From Micrococcales bacterium (GTDB lineage Bacteria; Actinomycetota; Actinomycetes; Actinomycetales; Cellulomonadaceae): DNA of 6,127 bases. The position numbers were made by a program, and so were the translations under genes. The notes under the pieces were generated by a model, which was given only the letters and a program-made list of their open reading frames with translations, did not search any database and was not told the DNA's origin. The DNA is taken from assembly GCA_009783975.1 (NCBI GenBank), contig WRCL01000124.1:1-6127 (forward strand), written 5' to 3'. Within the stretch, counting starts at the first letter, position 1; each line of letters begins with the position of its first letter. This document shows positions 1-5,854 of this stretch, in pieces.

Positions 1-746
1 TACATGTTCGCCTTGTCCTGGAGCAAGAACGCGATACGTTCCAGGCCGGCGCCGGTGTCGATGGACTTGCTGTCCAGCTCGCGCAGCAACGGGTAGTCCT
101 TGCCGCTGCCGGGGCCGCGCAGGTACTGGTCGAACACGAGGTTCCAGTACTCCAGGTACCTGTCTCCCCCAGGGTCGACGGTCCCACCAACAGCCGGCGG
201 ACCATACTGCGGGCCACGGTCGTAGTGGAACTCGGCGCACGGACCTGCCGGGCCTGGTTGCCCGGTGTCCCAGAAGATCTGCTCACGGGGCAGCCGCACG
301 ACCTGGCTGGGGTGCACCCCGACGGTGCGCAGCGCATCGGCCGCCTCGTCGTCTTGGTCCCAGATCGTCACCCAGATCTTCTCCCCGTCCAGCCCGTACC
401 CGCCGTCGGCGACCGGAGTCGTGCTCAGGTCCCAGGCGTGGCGGACCGCGCCGGCCTTGAAGTAGTCACCGAACGAGAAGTTCCCGTTCATCTGGAAGAA
501 CGTGCCGTGCCTGGTCGTGCGGCCGACATTGTCGATGTCGTTGGTGCGGATACATTTCTGCACGCTGGCCACACGCGGCCAGGGGGCCTCGGCGGTGCCG
601 AGGATGTAGGGGATGAACGGCACCATGCCAGCGATGGTGAACAAGATCGACGGGTCTGGGGAGACCAGCGGCACCGACTCGGCGATGTGGTGGTCGTGCT
701 TGGCGAAATAGTCGAGCCAGCGCTGGCGGATGTCGGCGGTACGCAT
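1..746 (-). CDS. alaS: Alanine--tRNA ligase, N-terminal 248 residues (3' end outside window)
   Basis: Class II aminoacyl-tRNA synthetase that charges tRNA-Ala with alanine in the cytoplasm. The visible part is the start of the catalytic domain: DPSILFTIAGMVPFIPYILG (residues 31-50), SVQKCIRTNDIDNVGRTTRH (61-80), the motif-2 region GTFFQMNGNFSFGDYFK (81-97), EYWNLVFDQYLR (199-210), and the motif-3-like IDTGAGLERIAFLLQ (229-243). All match the AlaS family closely. The start is ATG at 746, preceded by a GAAGGG Shine-Dalgarno-like stretch in the 26-nt gap after the upstream gene. The C-terminal tRNA-recognition, editing (HxxxH) and C-Ala domains would lie left of position 1, so completeness cannot be judged. 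The frame is open to the window edge with no disruption. It is probably the distal gene of the rpsD transcription unit seen here. Confidence 0.97.
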   Translation of the reverse strand, partial: MRTADIRQRWLDYFAKHDHHIAESVPLVSPDPSILFTIAGMVPFIPYILGTAEAPWPRVASVQKCIRTNDIDNVGRTTRHGTFFQMNGNFSFGDYFKAGAVRHAWDLSTTPVADGGYGLDGEKIWVTIWDQDDEAADALRTVGVHPSQVVRLPREQIFWDTGQPGPAGPCAEFHYDRGPQYGPPAVGGTVDPGGDRYLEYWNLVFDQYLRGPGSGKDYPLLRELDSKSIDTGAGLERIAFLLQDKANM

Positions 747-772
747 GGTGCCCTTCGGTCGAGACGGACCCG

Positions 773-1129
773 TCAGAACGAGTAGCCCACAGGGTCGTCG
801 TCGGGGTCGTCGGTCGGCTGGTCAGACCACTCGGCGAACTGGCGGCGGGCCTGGCCAGACAGCCGCTGGCGACGCGCGGCGGCGGTGGCCTTGAGCTCGT
901 CGACGTCGCGGTCCCCGACGAGGGCCGCCCACAGCTCGGCCTCTTTCTCGTCGCGCCCGGCACGGAACTCGGCGAGGAACCCGCGCACACCACGCGAGAC
1001 CGAGACCGCTGTGTCCACAGCACCAGCGGCCTGCGGCGGCACCACCCGGGTGTACCAGGCACGTCCTTTGTAGATGACGACGACGGCCAGGCCCACACCC
1101 ACCCCGACCCAGAACAGCCGGCGGGTCAT
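773..1129 (-). CDS. Small membrane-anchored protein, DUF6167-like
   Basis: 118-residue protein with an N-terminal membrane segment (about residues 5-20, LFWVGVGVGLAVVVIY) and a Lys/Arg just after it. A charged, mostly helical soluble part follows (about 45-100), and the tail is acidic (DDPDDDP near the C-terminus). Length, topology and position between a DUF948-like gene and alaS fit the actinobacterial DUF6167 family, whose function is unknown; that family call is from memory of gene context, not a search. The start ATG (1127-1129) overlaps the stop TGA of the upstream gene (1126-1128) as ATGA, which suggests translational coupling. The two proteins may work as a pair at the membrane, but this is inference. 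No catalytic motif or cysteine is visible. Confidence 0.85.
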   Translation of the reverse strand: MTRRLFWVGVGVGLAVVVIYKGRAWYTRVVPPQAAGAVDTAVSVSRGVRGFLAEFRAGRDEKEAELWAALVGDRDVDELKATAAARRQRLSGQARRQFAEWSDQPTDDPDDDPVGYSF

Positions 1130-1473
1130 CGCGCGCGCCCGAACGCCCGACGCACCCCCGCGCTGAACGCGGCAAGCTTGAGCAGCGGCCGGCCGACCGT
1201 CGCTGAGAACAGCGCGGTCAGCGCAGCCACGTCCTGGGACACCTCAGCAGCTGAGGTCGCTATCGTGTCGACCCGGGCGACCTGGGTGTTCGACGAGGCG
1301 ACGAGACCAGCGGCCTCGTCGATGACCGGCAAGGTGTGCTCGGTCACCGCCCGCACCGCGGTGCGGGCCTCGTCGAGCACCCCGCCGAGCTTGAGCAGCG
1401 GCACGGCCAGCATCCCGACGAGCAGCACAAAAGCCGCCGCCGCGATCAGACCCGCGATGTCGCCACCGGACAT
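1126..1473 (-). CDS. DUF948-like membrane protein
   Basis: 115-residue protein. It begins MSGGDIAGLIAAAAFVLLVG, giving one N-terminal transmembrane segment (about residues 5-28). A long amphipathic helix follows (about 30-90, containing GGVLDEARTAVRAVTEHTLP and EVSQDVAALTALF), then a basic C-terminus (GVRRAFGRAR). This architecture is typical of DUF948 proteins, which resemble methyl-accepting or YtxG-type coiled-coil anchors of unknown function. An upstream GTG at 1533 would overlap rpsD, but ATG 1473 has a strong GAGGAGG 5 nt before it, so I take 1473. It lies 22 nt after rpsD and is coupled by ATGA overlap to the next gene. Confidence 0.87.
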   Translation of the reverse strand: MSGGDIAGLIAAAAFVLLVGMLAVPLLKLGGVLDEARTAVRAVTEHTLPVIDEAAGLVASSNTQVARVDTIATSAAEVSQDVAALTALFSATVGRPLLKLAAFSAGVRRAFGRAR

Positions 1474-1495
1474 GAGACCCTCCTCGGCATCAAGG

Positions 1496-2122
1496 TCAGC
1501 GGGCGTAGTACTCCACGACGAGCTGCACGTCACAGGTGACCGGCACCTCAGCGCGTTTGGGCCGACGGGTCAACAACGCCGACAGCTTCTCCAGCTGCAC
1601 GTCGAGGTACCCGGGCACTGCGGGCAGCACGTCGCGGTGGGCGCCGGCCGCTGCGATCTGGAACGGGACCGTCGCCTGGCTCTTGGGCTTGACCTGGATC
1701 GTCTGGCCGACCTTGACCCGGAACGAGGGGCGGTCGACGATCTTGCCGTCGACGAGGATGTGGCGGTGGGTGACCGCCTGGCGGGCCTGGAGGATGGTCC
1801 GGGCGAACCCAGAACGCAGCACCAAGGCGTCCAGGCGGGTCTCGAGGTCTTCGACGAGGGCCTCACCGGTCAGGCCCGAGGCTTTGCGCGCAGCCGCGTA
1901 CGCCCTGGCCAGCTGCTTCTCACGCAGCGCGTACTGGGCGCGCAGGCGCTGCTTCTCGCGCAGCCGCACCGCGTAGTCGCTCTCGGTGCGCCGGCGGGCA
2001 CGGCCGTGCTCACCGGGCGGGTAGGGGCGCTTCTCGAAGTGCTTGACGGCTTTGGGCGTCAGGGCCAGGCCGAGCGCACGGCTCAACCGGACCTGACGGC
2101 GCGAACGGGTCACACTCGTCAT
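1496..2122 (-). CDS. rpsD: 30S ribosomal protein S4
   Basis: Primary rRNA-binding protein that nucleates assembly of the 30S body and contributes to decoding accuracy. 208 residues from ATG 2122, the usual length for actinobacterial S4. The N-terminal region has [18 protein letters not shown] and [13 protein letters not shown]. The S4 RNA-binding domain is at about residues 100-160 ([40 protein letters not shown]). The C-terminus is the conserved [16 protein letters not shown]. There is only one cysteine, so this is the zinc-free form without the N-terminal Cys cluster. A GTG at 2143 would add seven residues, but ATG 2122 has AGGA 5 nt upstream and matches the family N-terminus better. As in other actinobacteria, the gene is not in the rpsM-rpsK-rpoA cluster. 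It is followed after 22 nt by the DUF948-like gene. Confidence 0.97.
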   Translation of the reverse strand: MTSVTRSRRQVRLSRALGLALTPKAVKHFEKRPYPPGEHGRARRRTESDYAVRLREKQRLRAQYALREKQLARAYAAARKASGLTGEALVEDLETRLDALVLRSGFARTILQARQAVTHRHILVDGKIVDRPSFRVKVGQTIQVKPKSQATVPFQIAAAGAHRDVLPAVPGYLDVQLEKLSALLTRRPKRAEVPVTCDVQLVVEYYAR

Positions 2123-2149
2123 GTTCGTCCTGTCGTTGTTCACGTCACA

Positions 2150-2171
2150 CCCACAGCAGAGCAGCTGTGGG
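2150..2171 (-). promoter_or_regulatory. Hairpin in the rpsD leader
   Basis: Perfect 8-bp inverted repeat CCCACAGC / GCTGTGGG with a 6-nt loop, ending 27 nt before the rpsD ATG and 78 nt after the rarA stop. No T-run follows on the minus strand, so it is not a classical intrinsic terminator. It could be a weak or U-less terminator for rarA, a processing site, or part of an S4-responsive leader. Autoregulation of S4 through its own mRNA leader is established in E. coli and Bacillus, but not shown here. Confidence 0.5.
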
Positions 2172-2248
2172 GGCGGGGCCGACCGTGTGGCTAAGACCCC
2201 AGGCGGTGCCCGGCGACGACCGAAGCCGTCATGAGCAGCCGCGTCATC

Positions 2249-3619
2249 TTAGCCCACGTCGTGCGGCGACGACGAACCGGCCAGGTGCCGGCGGATCCGT
2301 CCGAGCCGTTCGGCGACCTGGCGTTCGTACCCGCGGTCGGTGGGCTCGTAGTACCGCGTCCCCACGAGCACGTCGGGCAGGTACTGCTGGGCGGCCACGG
2401 CGTGGGCAGCGTCGTGGGCGTACTGGTAGCCCTGGCCGTGCCCGAGGCGTCCGGCGCCGGCATAGCTCGCGTCGCGCAGGTGGGGTGGGACGGTCCCGGT
2501 CTTGCCTGCGCGCACGTCGGCGAGGGCTTTGTCGACGGCGGTGTACGCGGCGTTGGACTTTGGCGCCGTCGCCAGGTGCACGACCGCCTCGGCCAGGACG
2601 ATCCGCGCTTCGGGCATCCCCAGCAGCGCCACGGCTTGGGCTGCGGCGACCGCTGTCTGCAGCGCTGAGGGGTCGGCCATGCCGACGTCTTCGGCGGCGG
2701 CGACGAGGATGCGCCGGGCGACGAACCGGGGGTCCTCCCCCGCGGCGAGCATCCTGGCCAGGTAGTGCAGGGCCGCGTCGACGTCGGAGCCGCGCATGGA
2801 CTTGATGAAAGCGGAGATGACGTCGTAGTGCTGGTCACCTGCCCGGTCGTACCGCACCGCAGCGACGTCGACGGCCTGTTCGACGCAGGTGACGCTCACG
2901 GTTGGGACCTCGTCGGGCGCCGCGTCGCGCAGGGCAGCCCCGGCAGCGGCTTCGGTGATGGTCAGGGCGCGGCGGGCGTCCCCGCCGGCGAGGCGCACGA
3001 TGTGGTCGCACGCGGCGTCGTCCAGGGCCACCACACCGGCCAGGCCACGCTCGTCGTCGACGGCCCGACGGACCAGACCTGCGACATCAGCGTCGGCCAG
3101 GGGGTGCAAGGTGAGCAGCAACGACCGTGACAGCAACGGTGACACGACGCAGAACGACGGGTTCTCGGTCGTCGCAGCGATGAGGGTCACCCAGCGGTTC
3201 TCCACCGCGGGCAGCAGCGCGTCTTGCTGGGTCCGGCTGAAACGGTGGACCTCGTCGATGAACAGCACCGTCTGCGTCCCGGTGCGCGCCAGGAGCCGGC
3301 GCGCGTCGTCGAGGGCTGCACGGACGTCTTTGACCCCTGCGCTGACCGCGGAGAGCTCGACGAACCGCCGTCCGTGGGCGACGAGGTACGCCAGCGTCGT
3401 CTTGCCCGTGCCTGGCGGACCCCACAGCAGCAGCGACGGTGCGGCGAGGACCTCGTCACCGGGTTCGGCCAGCCGCCGCAACGGTGAACCTGCGACGAGA
3501 AGGTGCTCTTGGCCGGCGACCTCAGCAAGGGTCGCCGGGCGCATCCGCACCGCAAGGGGCGTGTGCGCTGGGTCAACCCTGACCGGGCTCGTCAGCCCTC
3601 CCGCGTCGAACAGGTCCAC
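2249..3619 (-). CDS. rarA: Replication-associated recombination protein A (AAA+ ATPase, RarA/MgsA/WRNIP1 family)
   Basis: AAA+ ATPase related to clamp-loader subunits that acts at stalled replication forks and single-strand gaps. 456 residues. It has the family N-terminus [20 protein letters not shown] (22-41), Walker [10 protein letters not shown] (67-75), Walker [10 protein letters not shown] (118-126), sensor 1 AATTENPSF (148-156) and the arginine-bearing sensor 2 GGDARRAL (212-219). The C-terminal tetramerisation region has the hallmark stretches [31 protein letters not shown] and [14 protein letters not shown]. All catalytic motifs are intact. The start is GTG 3619 with an upstream AGGG; the stop is TAA. 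It begins only 10 nt after the stop of the proline-rich membrane protein, so it is probably cotranscribed with it. No promoter is obvious between them. Confidence 0.96.
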   Translation of the reverse strand: MDLFDAGGLTSPVRVDPAHTPLAVRMRPATLAEVAGQEHLLVAGSPLRRLAEPGDEVLAAPSLLLWGPPGTGKTTLAYLVAHGRRFVELSAVSAGVKDVRAALDDARRLLARTGTQTVLFIDEVHRFSRTQQDALLPAVENRWVTLIAATTENPSFCVVSPLLSRSLLLTLHPLADADVAGLVRRAVDDERGLAGVVALDDAACDHIVRLAGGDARRALTITEAAAGAALRDAAPDEVPTVSVTCVEQAVDVAAVRYDRAGDQHYDVISAFIKSMRGSDVDAALHYLARMLAAGEDPRFVARRILVAAAEDVGMADPSALQTAVAAAQAVALLGMPEARIVLAEAVVHLATAPKSNAAYTAVDKALADVRAGKTGTVPPHLRDASYAGAGRLGHGQGYQYAHDAAHAVAAQQYLPDVLVGTRYYEPTDRGYERQVAERLGRIRRHLAGSSSPHDVG

Positions 3620-3629
3620 GACGCCAGCC

Positions 3630-5474
3630 CTACCGCCAGCTCACTGCCGGTTTGCCCGAGCCGTCCCACGTCACCTGTGGTGCCCTGATGGAATACACCG
3701 TTTTCGAGCCGTCGGCTTCGACGATCGCCCCTTCGACGGGCCGGCCGTTCCTCGTCCCCGACACGAAGACGGTCACACCCCCCTCGGGCGCGGCCGCCCG
3801 GGCTGTGCCCATATCGGTGAGCCACGGTCTGGCAGTGGTGCGCCAGGTCTCGGCCTCTGGTGTCATCGTCCGCCTGATCGTGCCGTCGGTGACCTCCGAG
3901 CTCGTGCCGACGAACCTGGGCACCGTCATACCGCACTCGGTGGAGTACACCATCACCTCCAGGCACGCGTCGAGCGAGTCGCGCACAGCGGCACGGAACG
4001 ACTCGACGCCGGCCTCGTCGAGCGCGACGGTGATCCCGGCGACGACGTGGATCTTGGCTGGGTCGGTGATGGTGAAAGCGTTCTCGCCAACGACGAGGTG
4101 TGCCGAGCGCGTCGTCACGGTGTAGCTCCCGGGGAACAGCACGACGAGCTCGGGGTTGTCGACGGTCTGGCCGTTGACCTCCAGCCCAGGTCCCGACGTC
4201 GCCGTGCAGCTGGTCTGGTGCGACGTCCCGGGGTTGCAGACCCAGCCCTCGGTGAGGTCGAGCGTGGCTGTGCCCCCGACGACTTTCCAGGCCCCGTCGT
4301 GGGTGCGCATGGTGAGCGGGTGCACGACCGCTGTCCCACCCAAGGAGTACGACACCTCGACCTGGACGGTGTCCGTTCCCGTCGGCTGTGCGGTGGCCGG
4401 TTCCCCGTCGCGCGTCGCACTGGCTGGCGGGACGAAGGTGATGGAGACATCGGTGATCGGCGCAGCTGTGGTGGACGTGGCGAGCACCTCGTCGGTGAGC
4501 AGCTGTGTCGAGCGGGGTGTGGCGTAGAGCAGACCCAACGCAGTGGCCGCATCGGCTTTCGCAAGCGCCTGGTAGAAATTCTCGGCGGCTGCGACAGCCG
4601 CTTTCTCACGGTTCGCCTTCCGGTCGGCGGGGAGCTTGACCCCCAGCATGAACACCGCGGCACCGGCGATCGCGAGCACCACGACCCCGGCAAGCGCGAC
4701 CCACAGCGCCGTACGTGTCCGCTTGGGCTGCTGGCCTGCCCATTGCGGCGGCGGACCATACGGCCCGGTGAACCCCGGCGCAGGCCCAGGTGGCCCACCG
4801 TACCCGGGGCCGGGTGGGCCAGGAGCCGGACCCATGGGGACCGGGTACGCCAACGTCCCAGGGGGACCCATTGGCTGACCAGGTACCGGCTGTTGACCCA
4901 TCGGCTGGCCAGGTACCGGGGGCGGAGCAGGCACCGGCGGACCAGACATCCCCGGCACAGGTGTCCCCACCGGAGCGCCCATCGGCAGGCCAGGCACCGC
5001 GGACCGGCCAGGTGTCGGCATCGGCAGCGGGGCGGTCGTCGCGACCGGGTCCATGGCGACCGTCGCGTCAGGGCCCGGTCCGTCGGGCTCCGACGGTGCT
5101 CGCCCAGGTCCGGGAGCATACAGCGACACCACTGGCAGCGGCGCAGCCGAGGCAGGCGATGGTTCCCCCAGAACACCGTCAGCCACCGCGCCGTCGGGCA
5201 CAGCGCCGTCAGCCACCGCGCCGTCAGGCACGGCGCCGTTCTGGACAGCAGCAGTGTTGGGCACAGCAGCAGCCTCGGGCACCGCCGGACCATCGGGCAG
5301 CGCAGGGGCGTCGGGCGGCCCAGCGTCATCGGGCACCACTGGAACGTCGGGCGCGACACCACTGGCCAGCTCCGCGGGAACGTCGGGCGCTGGCTCGTCT
5401 GGAGCTGGGTCGTCTGGGGCTGGTTCCTCGGTGGGAACAGGCGCCGGTTCGCGGTCTTGTGGTGCTGTCGTCAT
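3630..5474 (-). CDS. Proline-rich single-pass membrane protein with extracytoplasmic NTF2-like domain
   Basis: 614 residues with three parts. Residues 1-250 are low-complexity, rich in Pro/Ala/Gly/Asp. They include EPAPD-type repeats (about 18-32), a duplicated [10 protein letters not shown] (81-100), and VPGQPMG repeats followed by a Gly/Pro/Tyr-rich stretch (187-245). A transmembrane helix spans about 255-278 ([22 protein letters not shown]). It is preceded by KRTR, which predicts N-terminus inside and C-terminus outside. The outer part starts with a helix containing [21 protein letters not shown] (about 296-316) and strands ending in AWKVV, resembling NTF2-like/DUF4878 folds. A PGSYTV beta module (about 430-480) and a C-terminal alpha/beta region follow. 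Two cysteine pairs (C413/C423 and C504/C514) could form disulfides. The start is ATG 5474 with AAGGAG 4 nt upstream; the frame stays open to 5684 but without comparable support. Function unknown; an envelope or cell-wall-associated role is inferred. Confidence 0.9.
   Translation of the reverse strand: MTTAPQDREPAPVPTEEPAPDDPAPDEPAPDVPAELASGVAPDVPVVPDDAGPPDAPALPDGPAVPEAAAVPNTAAVQNGAVPDGAVADGAVPDGAVADGVLGEPSPASAAPLPVVSLYAPGPGRAPSEPDGPGPDATVAMDPVATTAPLPMPTPGRSAVPGLPMGAPVGTPVPGMSGPPVPAPPPVPGQPMGQQPVPGQPMGPPGTLAYPVPMGPAPGPPGPGYGGPPGPAPGFTGPYGPPPQWAGQQPKRTRTALWVALAGVVVLAIAGAAVFMLGVKLPADRKANREKAAVAAAENFYQALAKADAATALGLLYATPRSTQLLTDEVLATSTTAAPITDVSITFVPPASATRDGEPATAQPTGTDTVQVEVSYSLGGTAVVHPLTMRTHDGAWKVVGGTATLDLTEGWVCNPGTSHQTSCTATSGPGLEVNGQTVDNPELVVLFPGSYTVTTRSAHLVVGENAFTITDPAKIHVVAGITVALDEAGVESFRAAVRDSLDACLEVMVYSTECGMTVPRFVGTSSEVTDGTIRRTMTPEAETWRTTARPWLTDMGTARAAAPEGGVTVFVSGTRNGRPVEGAIVEADGSKTVYSIRAPQVTWDGSGKPAVSWR
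4867..4926 (-). repeat. Two 30-bp imperfect tandem units encoding VPGQPMG repeats
   Basis: Units 4867-4896 and 4897-4926 share CCCAT-GGCTG-CCAGGTACCGG with a few substitutions. They encode the tandem PVPGQPMG stretches at about residues 186-203 of the membrane protein. The repeat keeps the reading frame because the unit is ten codons long. Confidence 0.75.
5176..5235 (-). repeat. Two 30-bp near-identical tandem units encoding [10 protein letters not shown]
   Basis: Units 5176-5205 and 5206-5235 each begin CCGTCAGCCACCGCGCCGTC and differ at only two positions. They encode the decapeptide [10 protein letters not shown] twice (residues 81-100) in the cytoplasmic low-complexity region. The near identity suggests recent duplication by slippage. 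Confidence 0.85.
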
Positions 5475-5515
5475 GGCACTCCTTGCGCTGCGACCTGTCT
5501 GCCTCCCGTGCGGGC

Positions 5516-5521
5516 AGTCTA
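5516..5521 (-). promoter_or_regulatory. Candidate -10 element for the membrane-protein/rarA unit
   Basis: On the minus strand the sequence reads TAGACT, fitting the TAnnnT pattern of actinobacterial housekeeping -10 hexamers. It would place transcription start about 35 nt before the ATG at 5474. No good TTGACA-like -35 is seen 16-19 bp upstream, so support is limited to the -10 and its position. Confidence 0.4.
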
Positions 5522-5563
5522 GCCCCCGGGCGTGGCGGCGTGGACTCCCCCGGCACACGCACA

Positions 5564-5583
5564 GCACCTGGTGCGCAGCGCAC
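5564..5583. promoter_or_regulatory. Two overlapping palindromes, possible operator
   Basis: GCACCTGGTGC (5564-5574) is a perfect 5-bp-arm palindrome with one central base. It shares GTGC with GTGCGCAGCGCAC (5571-5583), a perfect 6-bp-arm palindrome with one central base. They lie about 43-67 bp upstream of the candidate minus-strand -10, a plausible place for a transcription-factor site. No known regulator motif is recognised. Confidence 0.4.
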
Positions 5584-5629
5584 AGCTTTCGACCTGTCTT
5601 CCCTCGTCCAGGTGATGCGATGTTTCTGC

Positions 5630-5656
5630 CTGGCACAGGTTTTTCAGGCTGGCACA
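5630..5656 (+). repeat. Direct repeat CTGGCACA
   Basis: The octamer CTGGCACA occurs at 5630-5637 and again at 5649-5656, a 19-bp start-to-start spacing close to two helical turns. The stretch between contains a T5 run. This could be a tandem binding site, or chance in a GC-rich background. Confidence 0.35.
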
Positions 5657-5708
5657 TATGTTCTGAAACTCGTACACAAAACACCTGCCCCGGGGGCTAA
5701 GCGGGTGC

Positions 5709-5714
5709 TAGCGT
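5709..5714 (+). promoter_or_regulatory. Candidate -10 element for the plus-strand gene
   Basis: TAGCGT preceded by TGC, so it has the TAnnnT form and a TG upstream resembling an extended -10. Predicted transcription start is about 5721-5722. The -35 region (about 5686-5691, TGCCCC) does not match the consensus. Confidence 0.35.
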
Positions 5715-5721
5715 CCGTTCC

Positions 5722-5757
5722 GTGCACGACCACTCAGGCGGTATTTCGCAGCGGTGA
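5722..5757 (+). CDS. Possible 11-residue leaderless upstream ORF
   Basis: GTG at 5722, read to TGA at 5755-5757, gives the peptide MHDHSGGISQR if GTG is read as Met. It begins 7 nt after the candidate -10, exactly where transcription would start, so it would be leaderless; leaderless starts are common in actinobacteria. It is out of frame with the downstream Gln-repeat gene. No family is recognised, and an ORF this short can easily be chance. Confidence 0.22.
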   Translation: MHDHSGGISQR

Positions 5758-5776
5758 CCACCTGCACCACGACAGA

Positions 5777-5791
5777 GCACGGGTGCCGTGC
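5777..5791 (+). promoter_or_regulatory. Small hairpin in the leader of the plus-strand gene
   Basis: GCACGG, a 3-nt loop GTG, then CCGTGC: a perfect 6-bp stem 20 nt after the short upstream ORF and 63 nt before the chosen GTG start. It could be a leader RNA element; no T-run follows, so it is not a classical terminator. Confidence 0.35.
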
Positions 5792-5854
5792 GACGAGATG
5801 TCTCAAGCGCACAGCACCGGTCTCATGCCAACTCAGCACCAGGAAGGTGACACC

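Larger units (their letters stand above)
5475..5854. other. Divergent intergenic region (about 380 nt)
   Basis: Separates the minus-strand membrane-protein gene from the plus-strand Gln-repeat gene. It contains the Shine-Dalgarno of the minus gene (AAGGAG, 5484-5479), candidate -10 elements in both directions, two overlapping palindromes, a direct repeat, a relatively AT-richer stretch (about 5620-5685), a possible short upstream ORF, a hairpin and the Shine-Dalgarno of the plus gene (AGGAAGG, 5841-5847). I see no convincing longer gene. However, the plus-gene frame stays open upstream to at least 5696, with further in-frame starts at GTG 5705, GTG 5783, ATG 5798 and ATG 5825. Confidence 0.8.

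Noticed and set aside
2150..2171. Reading the 8-bp hairpin as a rarA intrinsic terminator
   Set aside because: No T-run follows the stem on the minus strand, and it sits nearer the rpsD start; kept as a leader structure instead, though a U-less terminator is not excluded.
1178..2194. A 338-codon plus-strand open frame opposite rpsD and the DUF948-like gene
   Set aside because: It covers the highly conserved rpsD on the opposite strand and shows no recognisable domain; a GC-driven shadow.
2191..2247. An 18-codon minus-strand ORF ([18 protein letters not shown]) between rarA and rpsD
   Set aside because: It starts just after the rarA stop without a clear Shine-Dalgarno and is too short to support without conservation data.
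2889..5522. An 877-codon open frame on the plus strand opposite rarA and the membrane protein
   Set aside because: Its translation is Arg/Ser/Pro/His-rich without any family motif, spans two well-supported antisense genes and has no clear ribosome-binding site; long antisense frames are expected in very GC-rich DNA.
5630..5670. TGGCAC motifs suggestive of sigma-54 (-24/-12) promoters
   Set aside because: Neither copy has a GC dinucleotide at the correct -12 spacing, and actinobacteria generally lack sigma-54.
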